Below are positions 33,885 to 42,725 of a stretch of DNA of 64,000 nucleotides, one piece after another. Source of the stretch: Acetivibrio sp964564015. GTDB lineage: Bacteria > Bacillota > Clostridia > Acetivibrionales > Acetivibrionaceae. The position numbers and the translations under genes were made by a program. The notes under the pieces were generated by a model. That model searched no databases and had not been told where the DNA came from. It saw only the letters and a program-made list of their open reading frames with translations. Location of the stretch: positions 62,001-126,000 of the forward strand of contig CAZLZR010000003.1 in assembly GCA_964564015.1 (NCBI GenBank), read 5' to 3'. Within the stretch, counting starts at the first letter, position 1, and each line of letters begins with the position of its first letter.

Positions 33885-33997
33885 TTCCTAATGGCTATTG
33901 TATATCAAAAAAAATTATGCTATTCTAAAAATGCTCAGAAAGGCAAAATATGCTTGTAGCGAAAAATTTGTAAAATTTAAAGGAAAGTTGATGAAAC

Positions 33998-35050
33998 ATG
34001 ACGACAGTAACTTTAAGTTCTTTTTTAAGCGAATTAGTAAGAAGTCCGGCTTTAATTATAACAACACTACTAACTTTAGGAGTAATATTGGTTAATGGTT
34101 GGACGGATGCTCCTAATGCCATTGCTACCTGTATTTCAACCAGGTCAATAAAACCTAAGACTGCTATTGGAATGGCGGCTGTCTTTAATTTTATTGGTGT
34201 CTTAGTTATGTGTATGATGAATTCGAAGGTGGCAAGAACTATCTATAATATGGTTGATTTTGGTGGAGACCCCAGAGAAGCACTAATAGCACTTTGTGCG
34301 GCGCTTTTTGCAATTGTTCTTTGGGCAACAGCTGCCTGGTGGTTTGGGATTCCAACAAGTGAAAGTCATGCACTGATCGCGGGAATTAGTGGTGCTGCAA
34401 TTGCACTTCAAGGAGGAATAGGTGGGATTAATCCTAAAGAATGGGTTAAAGTTCTTTATGGATTGGTATTATCCATAACATTGGGTTTCATTTTGGGTTG
34501 GAGTATTGTAAAACTAGTCGAATTTGTCTGTGCCGGATTCAATAGGACCAAGACCTTCACATTATTTAAGGATGCACAGATTGTAGGTAGCGCAGGAATG
34601 GCATTTATGCATGGAGCGCAGGATGGTCAGAAGTTTATTGGAGTTTTCTTACTTGGAATGTTTCTTGCTAAAGGACAATCGGTAACAGAATTTCACATTC
34701 CGTTATGGTTGATTATTCTTTGCTCAGCAGTAATGGCTTTTGGTACTTCTATCGGAGGGTACCGTATAATAAAAGCTGTAGGAATGGATATGTGTAAACT
34801 TGAAAAATATCAGGGTTTTGCAGCTGACTCTGCAGCGGTTATATGCATCATGATAGCAACTGTTAGCGGTTTACCAATTAGCACAACCCATACAAAGACA
34901 ACGTCTGTAATGGGGGTTGGAGCGGCAAAACGTATATCTTCTGTAAATTGGGGAGTTGTAAAGGATATGATGCTGGCATGGATTCTTACATTCCCGGGAT
35001 GTGGTCTGATTGGCTTTTTGATGGCGCAGTTATTTATGAAAATATTTTAG
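33998..35050 (+). CDS. pit: Inorganic phosphate transporter, PiT family
   Basis: 350 residues with about ten membrane segments. The N-terminal NGWTDAPNAIATCISTR and the C-terminal AHDGQK-equivalent MHGAQDGQKFIGV are PiT signature repeats, and PISTTHTKTTSVMG completes the second half. It carries metal-phosphate complexes across the membrane by ion symport (family knowledge). The next gene encodes its usual DUF47 partner. A Pho-box-like repeat lies upstream. It is full-length for the bacterial short form. Confidence 0.92.
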   Translation: MTTVTLSSFLSELVRSPALIITTLLTLGVILVNGWTDAPNAIATCISTRSIKPKTAIGMAAVFNFIGVLVMCMMNSKVARTIYNMVDFGGDPREALIALCAALFAIVLWATAAWWFGIPTSESHALIAGISGAAIALQGGIGGINPKEWVKVLYGLVLSITLGFILGWSIVKLVEFVCAGFNRTKTFTLFKDAQIVGSAGMAFMHGAQDGQKFIGVFLLGMFLAKGQSVTEFHIPLWLIILCSAVMAFGTSIGGYRIIKAVGMDMCKLEKYQGFAADSAAVICIMIATVSGLPISTTHTKTTSVMGVGAAKRISSVNWGVVKDMMLAWILTFPGCGLIGFLMAQLFMKIF

Positions 35051-35080
35051 AAATTTAATTTCAGAAAAGGATTGGGAATT

Positions 35081-35704
35081 ATGGCGCGTAAAAAAGACGA
35101 GTACTATTATGATACATTTGTGGAATTGGTTCAATATTCATGCAAAGCAGCAGAGCTGTTGAATCAAATTATGCACAACTTCAAAGTGGATGAATTGGAG
35201 AATAAAGTAAAGGCCATGCATGATATTGAGAATAGCGGAGATCGGGCAAGGCATGTAATGACAAGAAAGCTTTTGAAGGAGTTTATTACTCCTATTGAGA
35301 GAGAAGACATCATGGAATTGGCAAATTCAATTGATGATGTTACAGATGCAATTGAAGATGTTGTGTTGCATATGTACATGTATAATGTTACAAATGTTCG
35401 CCCATATGCATTAAAGATGACTGATGTTATTGTTAAATGCTGTGACTCTTTAAAGCAGGCAATGGGGGAATTTCACAACTTCAGAAAATCCAAGGAATTG
35501 CATGAATTGATTGTTAAAGTCAACCAGTTTGAGGAAGATGGAGATAAGCTTTACACAGAGGCTATGAGAGATCTGCATGTCAATTGCAATGACTTTAAAG
35601 AAGTGGCAGCATGGGAATCTACATTCCACTTCCTTGAAAAGTGCTGCGATACTTGTGAAGAAGTTGCAAATGCAATGGAAGATGTCATAATGAAGAATTC
35701 GTAG
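35081..35704 (+). CDS. DUF47 (PhoU-like) protein, PiT accessory regulator
   Basis: About 207 residues, all helical. The pattern DIENSGDRARHVMTRKLLKEFITPIEREDI is the DUF47 signature (E-x-x-x-D metal-binding helix), with a matching FEEDGDKLYTEAMRDL in the second half, so it forms a PhoU-like bundle. DUF47 proteins are nearly always next to PiT and regulate transport. ATG 35081 is chosen; TTG 35072 lacks its own ribosome binding site. Confidence 0.9.
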   Translation: MARKKDEYYYDTFVELVQYSCKAAELLNQIMHNFKVDELENKVKAMHDIENSGDRARHVMTRKLLKEFITPIEREDIMELANSIDDVTDAIEDVVLHMYMYNVTNVRPYALKMTDVIVKCCDSLKQAMGEFHNFRKSKELHELIVKVNQFEEDGDKLYTEAMRDLHVNCNDFKEVAAWESTFHFLEKCCDTCEEVANAMEDVIMKNS

Positions 35705-35705
35705 T

Positions 35706-36518
35706 ATGAAACTCTTTATTTCACCTGTTTTGAAACCTATATTTGGAGTTGCAGCTGCCATTATATTTATTATATGCTTGATTTTTATAACCCATAGGAT
35801 GAATAATTCCCAAAACTCACCTATTGATAATGCAATTTCTTTACAATCACCTGAGGTAACTAATACTTATACACCTGATTCTACCCATATGAATATTTAT
35901 GAAGATGATCCTGCTCAAAAAGTCATTCCACTTGCATTTGAAAATATAGAAAATTTAGATTTTGAACAGAAAATGCAAACTCTAAATGAAAATTCTATAA
36001 AAGAGGTTATAAAGGAATATCATGCCGAAGGAGTAACCTTATTTACATTCAGGAAAAAAGATGATGATTTTATAATATATCTTGGTATAAAAGCAGATAA
36101 ATTATATGAAGTTGACGAAGTTGGATATGGCAATTTTGAGGTTCAAATAAAAAGTACTTTCCTATTTGGTAAATCTTTAATTAGAGTTGAGGGTATTGTT
36201 GGCTCAACCGCACCAGTAACTTATTATATTTATATAGAGAATAGTGTTCCTAGAATTTTTCTTTTCCTAAGCCGGGCTGTAAGTGAGATAGATGTTGATT
36301 CTGATGGTAATAAGGATATTATTTCATCTGTTTTAGGTTCTACTGAAATCTATAAAATAAAGAATGATCAATTAATATATTCATCATTAAACAAAACACT
36401 TAATGCAGATAATGTTTTCTTTAGTGAAGAAAAAGACTTAATCTTTGTTGCATATTCAGAACCATCAGAACAAACAAAATATAAGCTAACAAAAGAAGGA
36501 TTACTCCAACTGGAATAA
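35706..36518 (+). CDS. Exported hypothetical protein
   Basis: 270 residues with one N-terminal membrane segment (FGVAAAIIFIICLIFITH), so a signal anchor or lipoprotein-like export signal without a lipobox. The remainder is soluble and beta-rich; DVDSDGNKDIISS near the C-terminus is a calcium-loop (FG-GAP/VCBS-like) motif. It starts one base after the DUF47 stop, so it may be co-transcribed with the phosphate genes, although no clear ribosome binding site is visible. Confidence 0.6.
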   Translation: MKLFISPVLKPIFGVAAAIIFIICLIFITHRMNNSQNSPIDNAISLQSPEVTNTYTPDSTHMNIYEDDPAQKVIPLAFENIENLDFEQKMQTLNENSIKEVIKEYHAEGVTLFTFRKKDDDFIIYLGIKADKLYEVDEVGYGNFEVQIKSTFLFGKSLIRVEGIVGSTAPVTYYIYIENSVPRIFLFLSRAVSEIDVDSDGNKDIISSVLGSTEIYKIKNDQLIYSSLNKTLNADNVFFSEEKDLIFVAYSEPSEQTKYKLTKEGLLQLE

Positions 36519-36591
36519 AGATGGTGAAGTAAACATATGCGAGTAGCTGTATGCCCATGAACATTTTATTATCGACGTTTTAGCTGAATAA

Positions 36592-36747
36592 ACTTTGCTC
36601 GAAGTGTGGAATTCACCGAAAGCCATAATACTTTCTTATCCGGATCGGGCTGAGGATTCCGATAAGCCCTGTGGTGATTGCCCGGATTTCAGGAAGTGTC
36701 ATGAAGGTCTGGGGATGTTTCAGGGAAGCTTTCTAATCGTGTTATAA
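36592..36747 (+). pseudogene. C-terminal fragment resembling a radical SAM/SPASM protein
   Basis: A short open frame reads LLEVWNSPKAII...CGDCPDFRKCHEGLGMF. 'WNSP' followed by a C-x2-C-x5-C cluster is typical of the SPASM iron-sulfur end of peptide-modifying radical SAM enzymes. No upstream portion is present, so this is a fragment of a lost gene. The assignment is tentative. Confidence 0.35.
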
Positions 36748-36789
36748 GTTCGGCGCTTAAATTTTTAACAAAATAACTACTTTGTCATA

Positions 36790-37197
36790 TTAGCGTTTTG
36801 GAACATCATAACTTTGTGGAAAGTTCGCTTCAATTAGGAAATCAAGGTGTTTTTTAATTAAGTCGATATACTCGGCTTCGCTTTTGTAAAAAACAGGAAA
36901 TGAATTACGCCAATCAGGCGGATAATAATTATCCATTATAACATCTAAGAATAATTCTTCTCCTTTATAATAGAAAAAATAGCTCCAGCCGAAATCTTCA
37001 CAATTCAAAAAGAAAAAAACATATGTTTCTAAATCTATAGATAACTGTTTCGATACATGGAATCCTATATCAAGTTGATTTTCGAAAACTGTAGCGCTCC
37101 AATCTTTATTAACAGGAAAGGTATAACCAACAATATCATTATTTTTATGTACTGCAGCAATTCATTAGGTGTTTTATTCTTTACTGTTGTAACATTG
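36790..37197 (-). pseudogene. Frameshifted unknown protein
   Basis: The intact 3' part (up to 37008 by start codon) continues upstream in the same frame to about 37165 (NDIVGYTFPVNKDWSATVFE), then the reading shifts to another frame (VTTVKNKTPNE) towards a ribosome-binding-site-like AAGGAGTG near 37210. At least one frameshift therefore breaks the gene. The conserved-looking part suggests a small soluble protein like those of immunity families, but I cannot assign it. Confidence 0.5.
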
Positions 37198-37380
37198 GTA
37201 AACTCACTCCTTTTAGATCCCCACAAATAAATTCGTTAAGTTAAAGGATAATTGAATCATAGAAAACATACTTACAGATCTATTGTAGAGTAAAATAACA
37301 TATGTTTCAATAATGTATTAGTCTAAGAGACTTAACAATATAAATTGTGCTCTCGGAAAGTAAGAAATATATATTTAGTA

Positions 37381-37410
37381 TTGACATACTAAAAAATGAT
37401 AAGGTATACT
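37381..37410 (+). promoter_or_regulatory. Promoter of the type I restriction-modification operon
   Basis: TTGACA (37381-37386), 18-base spacer and TATACT (37405-37410), about 30 bases before the first gene of the locus. GGAGGA precedes the ATG at 37443. Confidence 0.75.
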
Positions 37411-37442
37411 GAAATAGTCGATGATATATTGGAAGGAGGACT

Positions 37443-39035
37443 ATGGTGAATTTAGAGATTGCCTTGAATATGCTGTACCAAAGACAGATATCTTCCAGAG
37501 AGCAGCTCTTAAATGAAATGTTAAGAGTAAAATTAACATCGAAGAAGCTTGAAGATACTTCAATTACAATAAAAGATAAAGAGAAACTTTTTCAGTTTAT
37601 GAAACAGACAACTGAAGAGGAATTGGGTCTTTTTCCTGCTGATAGAGATGATTTTTTTGAAATCTTCCAGGCTTTAAAGAATATTGACTTATTAGAGTTT
37701 ACTATAGAGATTTATAAAAATGACCGAATGGGTACAGTCTTTGCACCTGTTTATTTGAGCTCGTATATTAGTAAAAAATTAAAGAAACTTAAGCCTAAGA
37801 ATGTTCTTATAACAGAAGCTGAAAAACATCTGGCTGGACTTAAAGAAATAATTGGTCAAATACCGGATAGCAAAATTACATTAACAACTCAGCTAAAACC
37901 TATGAAATTGTTATTAAAACTTATTTTTGGAGAGACTGAAAATGTAAAGGTCAGGTTTGAGTCAATATACACTGATTGTTTATCAGATGAACGCTTTGAT
38001 TATATCTATTGCCTGCCTGCTTTTGGTTATAAACCGGATGAAATAGGGAAAAGCTTTTTTACTCGTGAGAGTGACGGGATAGCAATCGAAAACATGCTAG
38101 GGCACCTTAGTGAGGTGGGGACACTTGATATAATTGTCCCGGCAAAAATGACCTTTGCAGGAATGGGATTTGAAAAAATCCGATCCTATATCACTGAAAA
38201 TTTCAGCATCAGGAATATTAACATTTTACCTGAAGGCACTTTCAGACCTGTAACTTCAATCAAGACATATTTTTTTACTATTGCAAACGGTACACAAACA
38301 AATGTGGAAATTGGAACCTTTGTCCTGAACAAAGATGCCTTTGAGGTATCAGAGGAAAAAGAGATTTTAGCAAAAGATTTTTTATCTCATGAGGACTGGA
38401 GGATTGAGCTGCTTTTATCTGAGGATGATGATAATATCAGAAAATTTAAAAGTTCTACTATTGAGAAAGTAAAATTAAAAGATATTGCAGAAGTGTTCCG
38501 GGGAAAATCCATACTTAAGAAAGATACAGCTGTGGGTAATATTTCTGTATTAAATATTTCAAATATAGAAAATGGAGAAATCAACTATGCGGATATGGAT
38601 ACTCTTGTGGAAGAGGAACGTAAGGTCAAACGCTATGAATTACTAAGTGGTGATGTGGTTCTTTCCTGTAGGGGTACTGCTATAAAGGCAGCTGTATTTG
38701 AGCAGCAGGACAAATTAATAATTGCATCTGCAAACCTGATTGTTATAAGACCTAAGGATAGAATTAAAGGTGAATATGTTAAAATGTTTTTAGAAAGTCC
38801 GGTGGGCATGGCAATTATAAAAAGCTTTCAAAGAGGGACATCTATAATGAATATCAACCATTCTGATATAATGGAAATGGAAATACCAATAGTGCCTATT
38901 GATGCCCAGAAAAAAATGGTTGAAAAGTATAATAAGGAATTTGAACTTTATAAGAAGACCGTTAAGGAAGCAGAAAAAAGATGGATGAATATTAAAGGTG
39001 CTTTATATACAGAATTAATCGAAGGAGGACATTGA
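37443..39035 (+). CDS. Degenerate N6-adenine methylase fused to a type I specificity (HsdS-like) domain
   Basis: 530 residues. The first ~330 resemble an N6-adenine methylase fold, but the catalytic NPPY/F is replaced by CLPAFGYKP near residue 200 and no SAM-binding FxGxG is evident, so it is likely inactive. The C-terminal ~190 residues are a single target-recognition domain: VKLKDIAEVFRGKSI, then LLSGDVVLSCRGTA and the helical FELYKKTVKEAEKRW spacer. It may act as an extra specificity or scaffold subunit for the HsdM encoded next. The gap to hsdM is 2 bases. Confidence 0.75.
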   Translation: MVNLEIALNMLYQRQISSREQLLNEMLRVKLTSKKLEDTSITIKDKEKLFQFMKQTTEEELGLFPADRDDFFEIFQALKNIDLLEFTIEIYKNDRMGTVFAPVYLSSYISKKLKKLKPKNVLITEAEKHLAGLKEIIGQIPDSKITLTTQLKPMKLLLKLIFGETENVKVRFESIYTDCLSDERFDYIYCLPAFGYKPDEIGKSFFTRESDGIAIENMLGHLSEVGTLDIIVPAKMTFAGMGFEKIRSYITENFSIRNINILPEGTFRPVTSIKTYFFTIANGTQTNVEIGTFVLNKDAFEVSEEKEILAKDFLSHEDWRIELLLSEDDDNIRKFKSSTIEKVKLKDIAEVFRGKSILKKDTAVGNISVLNISNIENGEINYADMDTLVEEERKVKRYELLSGDVVLSCRGTAIKAAVFEQQDKLIIASANLIVIRPKDRIKGEYVKMFLESPVGMAIIKSFQRGTSIMNINHSDIMEMEIPIVPIDAQKKMVEKYNKEFELYKKTVKEAEKRWMNIKGALYTELIEGGH

Positions 39036-39037
39036 TA

Positions 39038-40519
39038 ATGGCAGTGAATTTGGAATTTGAAAATAAGTTGTGGGAAATGGCGGACAAACTAAGAGGTAAT
39101 ATTCAACCCTCTGATTATAAAGATGTTATTTTAGGGCTGATTTTCTTGAAATATATATCTGACAGTTTTGAAGAGAAATTTAATGAGTTGGTCAAAGAAG
39201 GGGATGGTTTTGAAGAAGACAGAGATGCTTATGTCGAAGATAATGTTTTCTTTGTACCTCCAAGTGCTCGTTGGGAGTTTATTAAAAAGAGTGCAAAACA
39301 AAGCACTATTGGTCAAATTATAGATGAAGCTATGATTGTTATTGAAAGGGAGAATAAGAATCTTAAAGGGGTTCTTCCGAAAAACTATGCAAGGCCTGAG
39401 CTTGATAAAACAAAGCTGGGTGAATTGATAGATTTATTTTCCTTTAACCTTGGAAACAAAGAAGCAAAAGCACAGGATGTTTTAGGTAGGGTTTATGAAT
39501 ATTTTTTAGGCAAATTCGGTTCAAGTGAAGGCGAATACTACACACCGCCAAGCATTGTAAAGCTTCTGGTAGGGATGATTGAACCCTTTGAAGGCAGGGT
39601 TTATGACCCTTGCTGCGGTTCTGGAGGCATGTTTGTTCAATCTGCAAAGTTTGTTGAGGAACATCAGGGAAGAAAAGATGATATCCGTGTATACGGTCAG
39701 GAATATACAGCAACTACATGGCGATTATGCAAAATGAACCTTGCCATAAGGGGAATTGATGGAGACCTTGGAGAGCGTGATGCAGATACATTTGGAAATG
39801 ACCTTCATAAAAATTTAAGGGCTGATTTTGTCTTGGCAAATCCACCCTTTAATGTTAGTGACTATACTTTGATACAAGATGATGCTAGATGGAAATATGG
39901 AATTCCACCGGCAAATAATGCAAACTATGCTTGGATTGAGCATATCATTAGTAAGCTTTCTCCTAAAGGTGTAGCCGGATTTGTACTCGCAAACGGCTCA
40001 ATGAGCACATCAACGAAGGCTGAAAGTGATATCAGGAAAAATATAATTGAGTTTGGGCTGGTGGACTGTATAGTAACTATGCCTGCGAATCTATTTTATA
40101 ATGTTACAATTCCGGTTTGTTTGTGGTTTATCTCAAAGAAAAGGGAAAATCGCAAGGATAAAATACTGTTTATTGATGCCAGAAAGATGGGAACGATGGT
40201 TACTCGTAAGCACAGAGAACTGTCGGATGAAGAAATTCAACAGGTATGTGATACTTATCATAATTGGAGAGATGGTAAAAGTGATTATCAGGATGTACAA
40301 GGGTTCTGTAAATCGGCAGGTATTGAGGAAATAAGAGAACACGAGTATATCGTAACTCCGGGTAGGTATGTAGGAATTGAAGAAGTTGAAGAGGATGGGG
40401 AGCCGTTTGATGAGAAAATGACAAGGTTGACTGGTGAGCTTGCTGAGCTGTTTGCTAAGTCGCATGATTTGGAGGATGAGATTAAGCAGCGATTGGGGGC
40501 TATTGGGTATGAGTTCTAG
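39038..40519 (+). CDS. hsdM: Type I restriction-modification system DNA methyltransferase subunit M
   Basis: 493 residues from ATG 39038 (GGAGGA upstream). HsdM N-terminal domain (LWEMADKLRGNIQPSDYKDVILGLIFLKYISD), motif I DPCCGSGGMF (~190), and catalytic NPPF at N268-F271. It transfers a methyl group from SAM to adenine N6 at a site defined by HsdS. It follows the degenerate methylase/specificity fusion, and a YhcG-like gene begins inside its last codons. Confidence 0.95.
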   Translation: MAVNLEFENKLWEMADKLRGNIQPSDYKDVILGLIFLKYISDSFEEKFNELVKEGDGFEEDRDAYVEDNVFFVPPSARWEFIKKSAKQSTIGQIIDEAMIVIERENKNLKGVLPKNYARPELDKTKLGELIDLFSFNLGNKEAKAQDVLGRVYEYFLGKFGSSEGEYYTPPSIVKLLVGMIEPFEGRVYDPCCGSGGMFVQSAKFVEEHQGRKDDIRVYGQEYTATTWRLCKMNLAIRGIDGDLGERDADTFGNDLHKNLRADFVLANPPFNVSDYTLIQDDARWKYGIPPANNANYAWIEHIISKLSPKGVAGFVLANGSMSTSTKAESDIRKNIIEFGLVDCIVTMPANLFYNVTIPVCLWFISKKRENRKDKILFIDARKMGTMVTRKHRELSDEEIQQVCDTYHNWRDGKSDYQDVQGFCKSAGIEEIREHEYIVTPGRYVGIEEVEEDGEPFDEKMTRLTGELAELFAKSHDLEDEIKQRLGAIGYEF

Positions 40520-41531
40520 GGAAAATCAAATTTTGCAAAATTATAATGAAGTTATTAGCATGATTGAACAAGCTAAAAATCGGGTTAATTCATATGTCAA
40601 CAGAGAATTGATTGACTTGTATTTTGGGATAGGTAAATATGTAAGTGAAAAAGTTGAAATTGATGGATGGGGAAAAGGCACAGTAAAAGCCTTGTCTGAA
40701 TTTTTATCTACAAATTATCCTGATACTAAAGGATTTTCAGCGCAAAACATTTGGAGAATGAAGCAATTTTATGAAACTTATAAAGATGATGAAAAACTCT
40801 CACCACTGGTGAGAGAATTAAGTTGGTCAAATAATCTTGAAATATTTTCAAGAGCGAAATCAGTTGAAGAAAGAGAATTTTATATCAGAATGAGCATAAA
40901 GGAAAAGTACGCAAAGCGTGAGCTTATTAGGCAAATTGATTCATGCTTATTTGAAAGAGTAGCAATTTCTGATACTAAAAAAGCGTTGGGATTAATTACA
41001 AATGATGATAAATTTTCATTAATAAGAGACAATTATATTTTAGAATTCTTAAACTTACCGGAAGGCTTTAAAGAAAAGGACTTAAGAAAGCAGATTGTAA
41101 TTAATTTAAAACAATTTATTTTGGAATTTGGTAGAGATTTTGTTTTTGTTGGAGAGGAATACAGAGTTCAAGTAGGGAATGAAGATTTTTATATTGATTT
41201 AGTATTCTTCCATAGAGAATTAACTTGTCTTGTAGCTTTTGAGCTTAAGATTGATAAATTTAAGCCAGAATACATTGGGGAAATGAATTTTTACTTAGAG
41301 GCCTTAGATAGAGATGTGAAGAAAGATAAGGAAAATCCGAGTATTGGTGTTATTCTTTGTACCGATAAGGATGATGAGGTAGTTGAATATGCTTTGAGTA
41401 GGAATATTTCACCCACTTTGGTTGCAGAGTACAAGACAAAATTGATTGATAAAGAGATTTTACAGCAGAAGTTGCATGAGTTTTATAGATTGGCTGAGGA
41501 TAGCTTGATTGGAGTGGTCAATGATGAGTGA
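40509..41531 (+). CDS. YhcG-family (DUF1016) PD-(D/E)XK nuclease domain protein
   Basis: 340 residues; ATG 40509 overlaps the hsdM stop. The N-terminal DUF1016 half has helical NRVNSYVNRELIDLYFGIGKYV and FSAQNIWRMKQFYETY. The C-terminal PD-(D/E)XK nuclease has DFYIDLVFFHREL and CLVAFELKIDKFKPEY, the D and E-x-K in order. YhcG proteins are widespread in type I RM operons and defence islands. Active residues appear intact. Confidence 0.85.
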   Translation: MSSRENQILQNYNEVISMIEQAKNRVNSYVNRELIDLYFGIGKYVSEKVEIDGWGKGTVKALSEFLSTNYPDTKGFSAQNIWRMKQFYETYKDDEKLSPLVRELSWSNNLEIFSRAKSVEEREFYIRMSIKEKYAKRELIRQIDSCLFERVAISDTKKALGLITNDDKFSLIRDNYILEFLNLPEGFKEKDLRKQIVINLKQFILEFGRDFVFVGEEYRVQVGNEDFYIDLVFFHRELTCLVAFELKIDKFKPEYIGEMNFYLEALDRDVKKDKENPSIGVILCTDKDDEVVEYALSRNISPTLVAEYKTKLIDKEILQQKLHEFYRLAEDSLIGVVNDE

Positions 41532-41652
41532 AATGACAAAGCTGTCAAGTGAGCGGGCTGAAAAGTATGCATGTAAAACAGAACCATTATTCTGGAATGT
41601 TTTTGGGAAAGAACATATCATGGTAGAGCAATTTTCTAATAAGAATTGTTAG
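41521..41652 (+). CDS. Small ORF, possibly a truncated gene start
   Basis: 43 residues beginning MMSEMTKLSSERAEKY, overlapping the end of the YhcG-like gene. No ribosome binding site is obvious. It may be the remnant N-terminus of a gene displaced by the recombinase/hsdS module. Confidence 0.25.
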   Translation: MMSEMTKLSSERAEKYACKTEPLFWNVFGKEHIMVEQFSNKNC

Positions 41653-41751
41653 TGCGATAAATTGTGATTTATCGGACTAAAGTATTTCAATAATAGACTG
41701 GACATAAGCTGTAGTTACGGTAATATACCTACTATAAGGGAGGTTATTACT

Positions 41752-42717
41752 ATGAACCAAGAGATTGTCAATTCAATAATGTATCAAATGGCTTTGCATT
41801 TGGACAACCAACAGCAAATGAAATTAAAACAAGTTCTAGAGCAAGTCATGCATAATAATGATGAGTCAGAAGATGATTCGTTTGAACTTTTGGATCGTTT
41901 TATAGCAACAAAAAAGTTAGAGGGACGTTCAGATAAGACGCTTGAATTCTATAGGAATACTGTTCACAAGATGCTGATGGCAATAGATAAAAATGTTAAG
42001 GCTATTACAACGGATGACCTAAGAATGTATCTTACAGATTATCAAAGTAGAGCAACTGTTAGTAAACAAAGCGTAGATAATGTAAGGCGTAACCTTTCAA
42101 GTTTCTTTACATGGCTTGAAGATGAAAATTATATTATGAAAAGTCCGGTTAGAAGGATTCGTAAGATTAAGACAACTACTTCTGTTAAAGAAACATATTC
42201 GGATGATGAGATGGAAAGATTAAGGGATTCTTGTACTGAAATTAGAGATTTGGCTATGATTGATTTATTATCATCAACAGGTATGCGTGTAGGCGAATTA
42301 GTATTACTAAATCGAGAAGATATAGACTTTAATGAGCGAGAATGTATTGTTTTCGGAAAAGGTGATAAAGAAAGAATTGTATATTTTGATGCAAGAACCA
42401 AGCTGCATCTGCAGGAATATTTGAATAGTAGAATTGATGATAATCCAGCATTGTTTGTGGGGTTGAGGTCACCAAATGAACGACTAGAAATAGGTGGGAT
42501 TGAGGTTAGAATCCGTAAGCTTGGAAGAAGCATAGGTATAAAAAAGTGCCATCCCCATAAATTTAGAAGGACGATGGCGACAGTAGCAATAGACAAAGGA
42601 ATGCCTATAGAGCAAGTGCAGAAGCTCTTAGGACACGAGAAAATAGATACAACGCTTCATTATGCAATGGTGAAACAGAGTAATGTAAAGAATGCACATA
42701 GAAAATATATAGGGTAG
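41752..42717 (+). CDS. Tyrosine recombinase (XerC/D-like integrase) inside the type I RM locus
   Basis: 321 residues. N-terminal SAM-like core-binding domain (~45-140) and catalytic domain with R179 (STGMRVGEL), HPHKFRRT (H269, R272), LGHEKIDTTLHY with final Tyr Y304. All catalytic residues are present. Its place between YhcG and hsdS, in the same direction and 8 bases before hsdS, is the arrangement seen in loci where an integrase recombines target-recognition segments of hsdS. GGGAGG upstream. Confidence 0.9.
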   Translation: MNQEIVNSIMYQMALHLDNQQQMKLKQVLEQVMHNNDESEDDSFELLDRFIATKKLEGRSDKTLEFYRNTVHKMLMAIDKNVKAITTDDLRMYLTDYQSRATVSKQSVDNVRRNLSSFFTWLEDENYIMKSPVRRIRKIKTTTSVKETYSDDEMERLRDSCTEIRDLAMIDLLSSTGMRVGELVLLNREDIDFNERECIVFGKGDKERIVYFDARTKLHLQEYLNSRIDDNPALFVGLRSPNERLEIGGIEVRIRKLGRSIGIKKCHPHKFRRTMATVAIDKGMPIEQVQKLLGHEKIDTTLHYAMVKQSNVKNAHRKYIG

Positions 42718-42725
42718 GTGATTTG

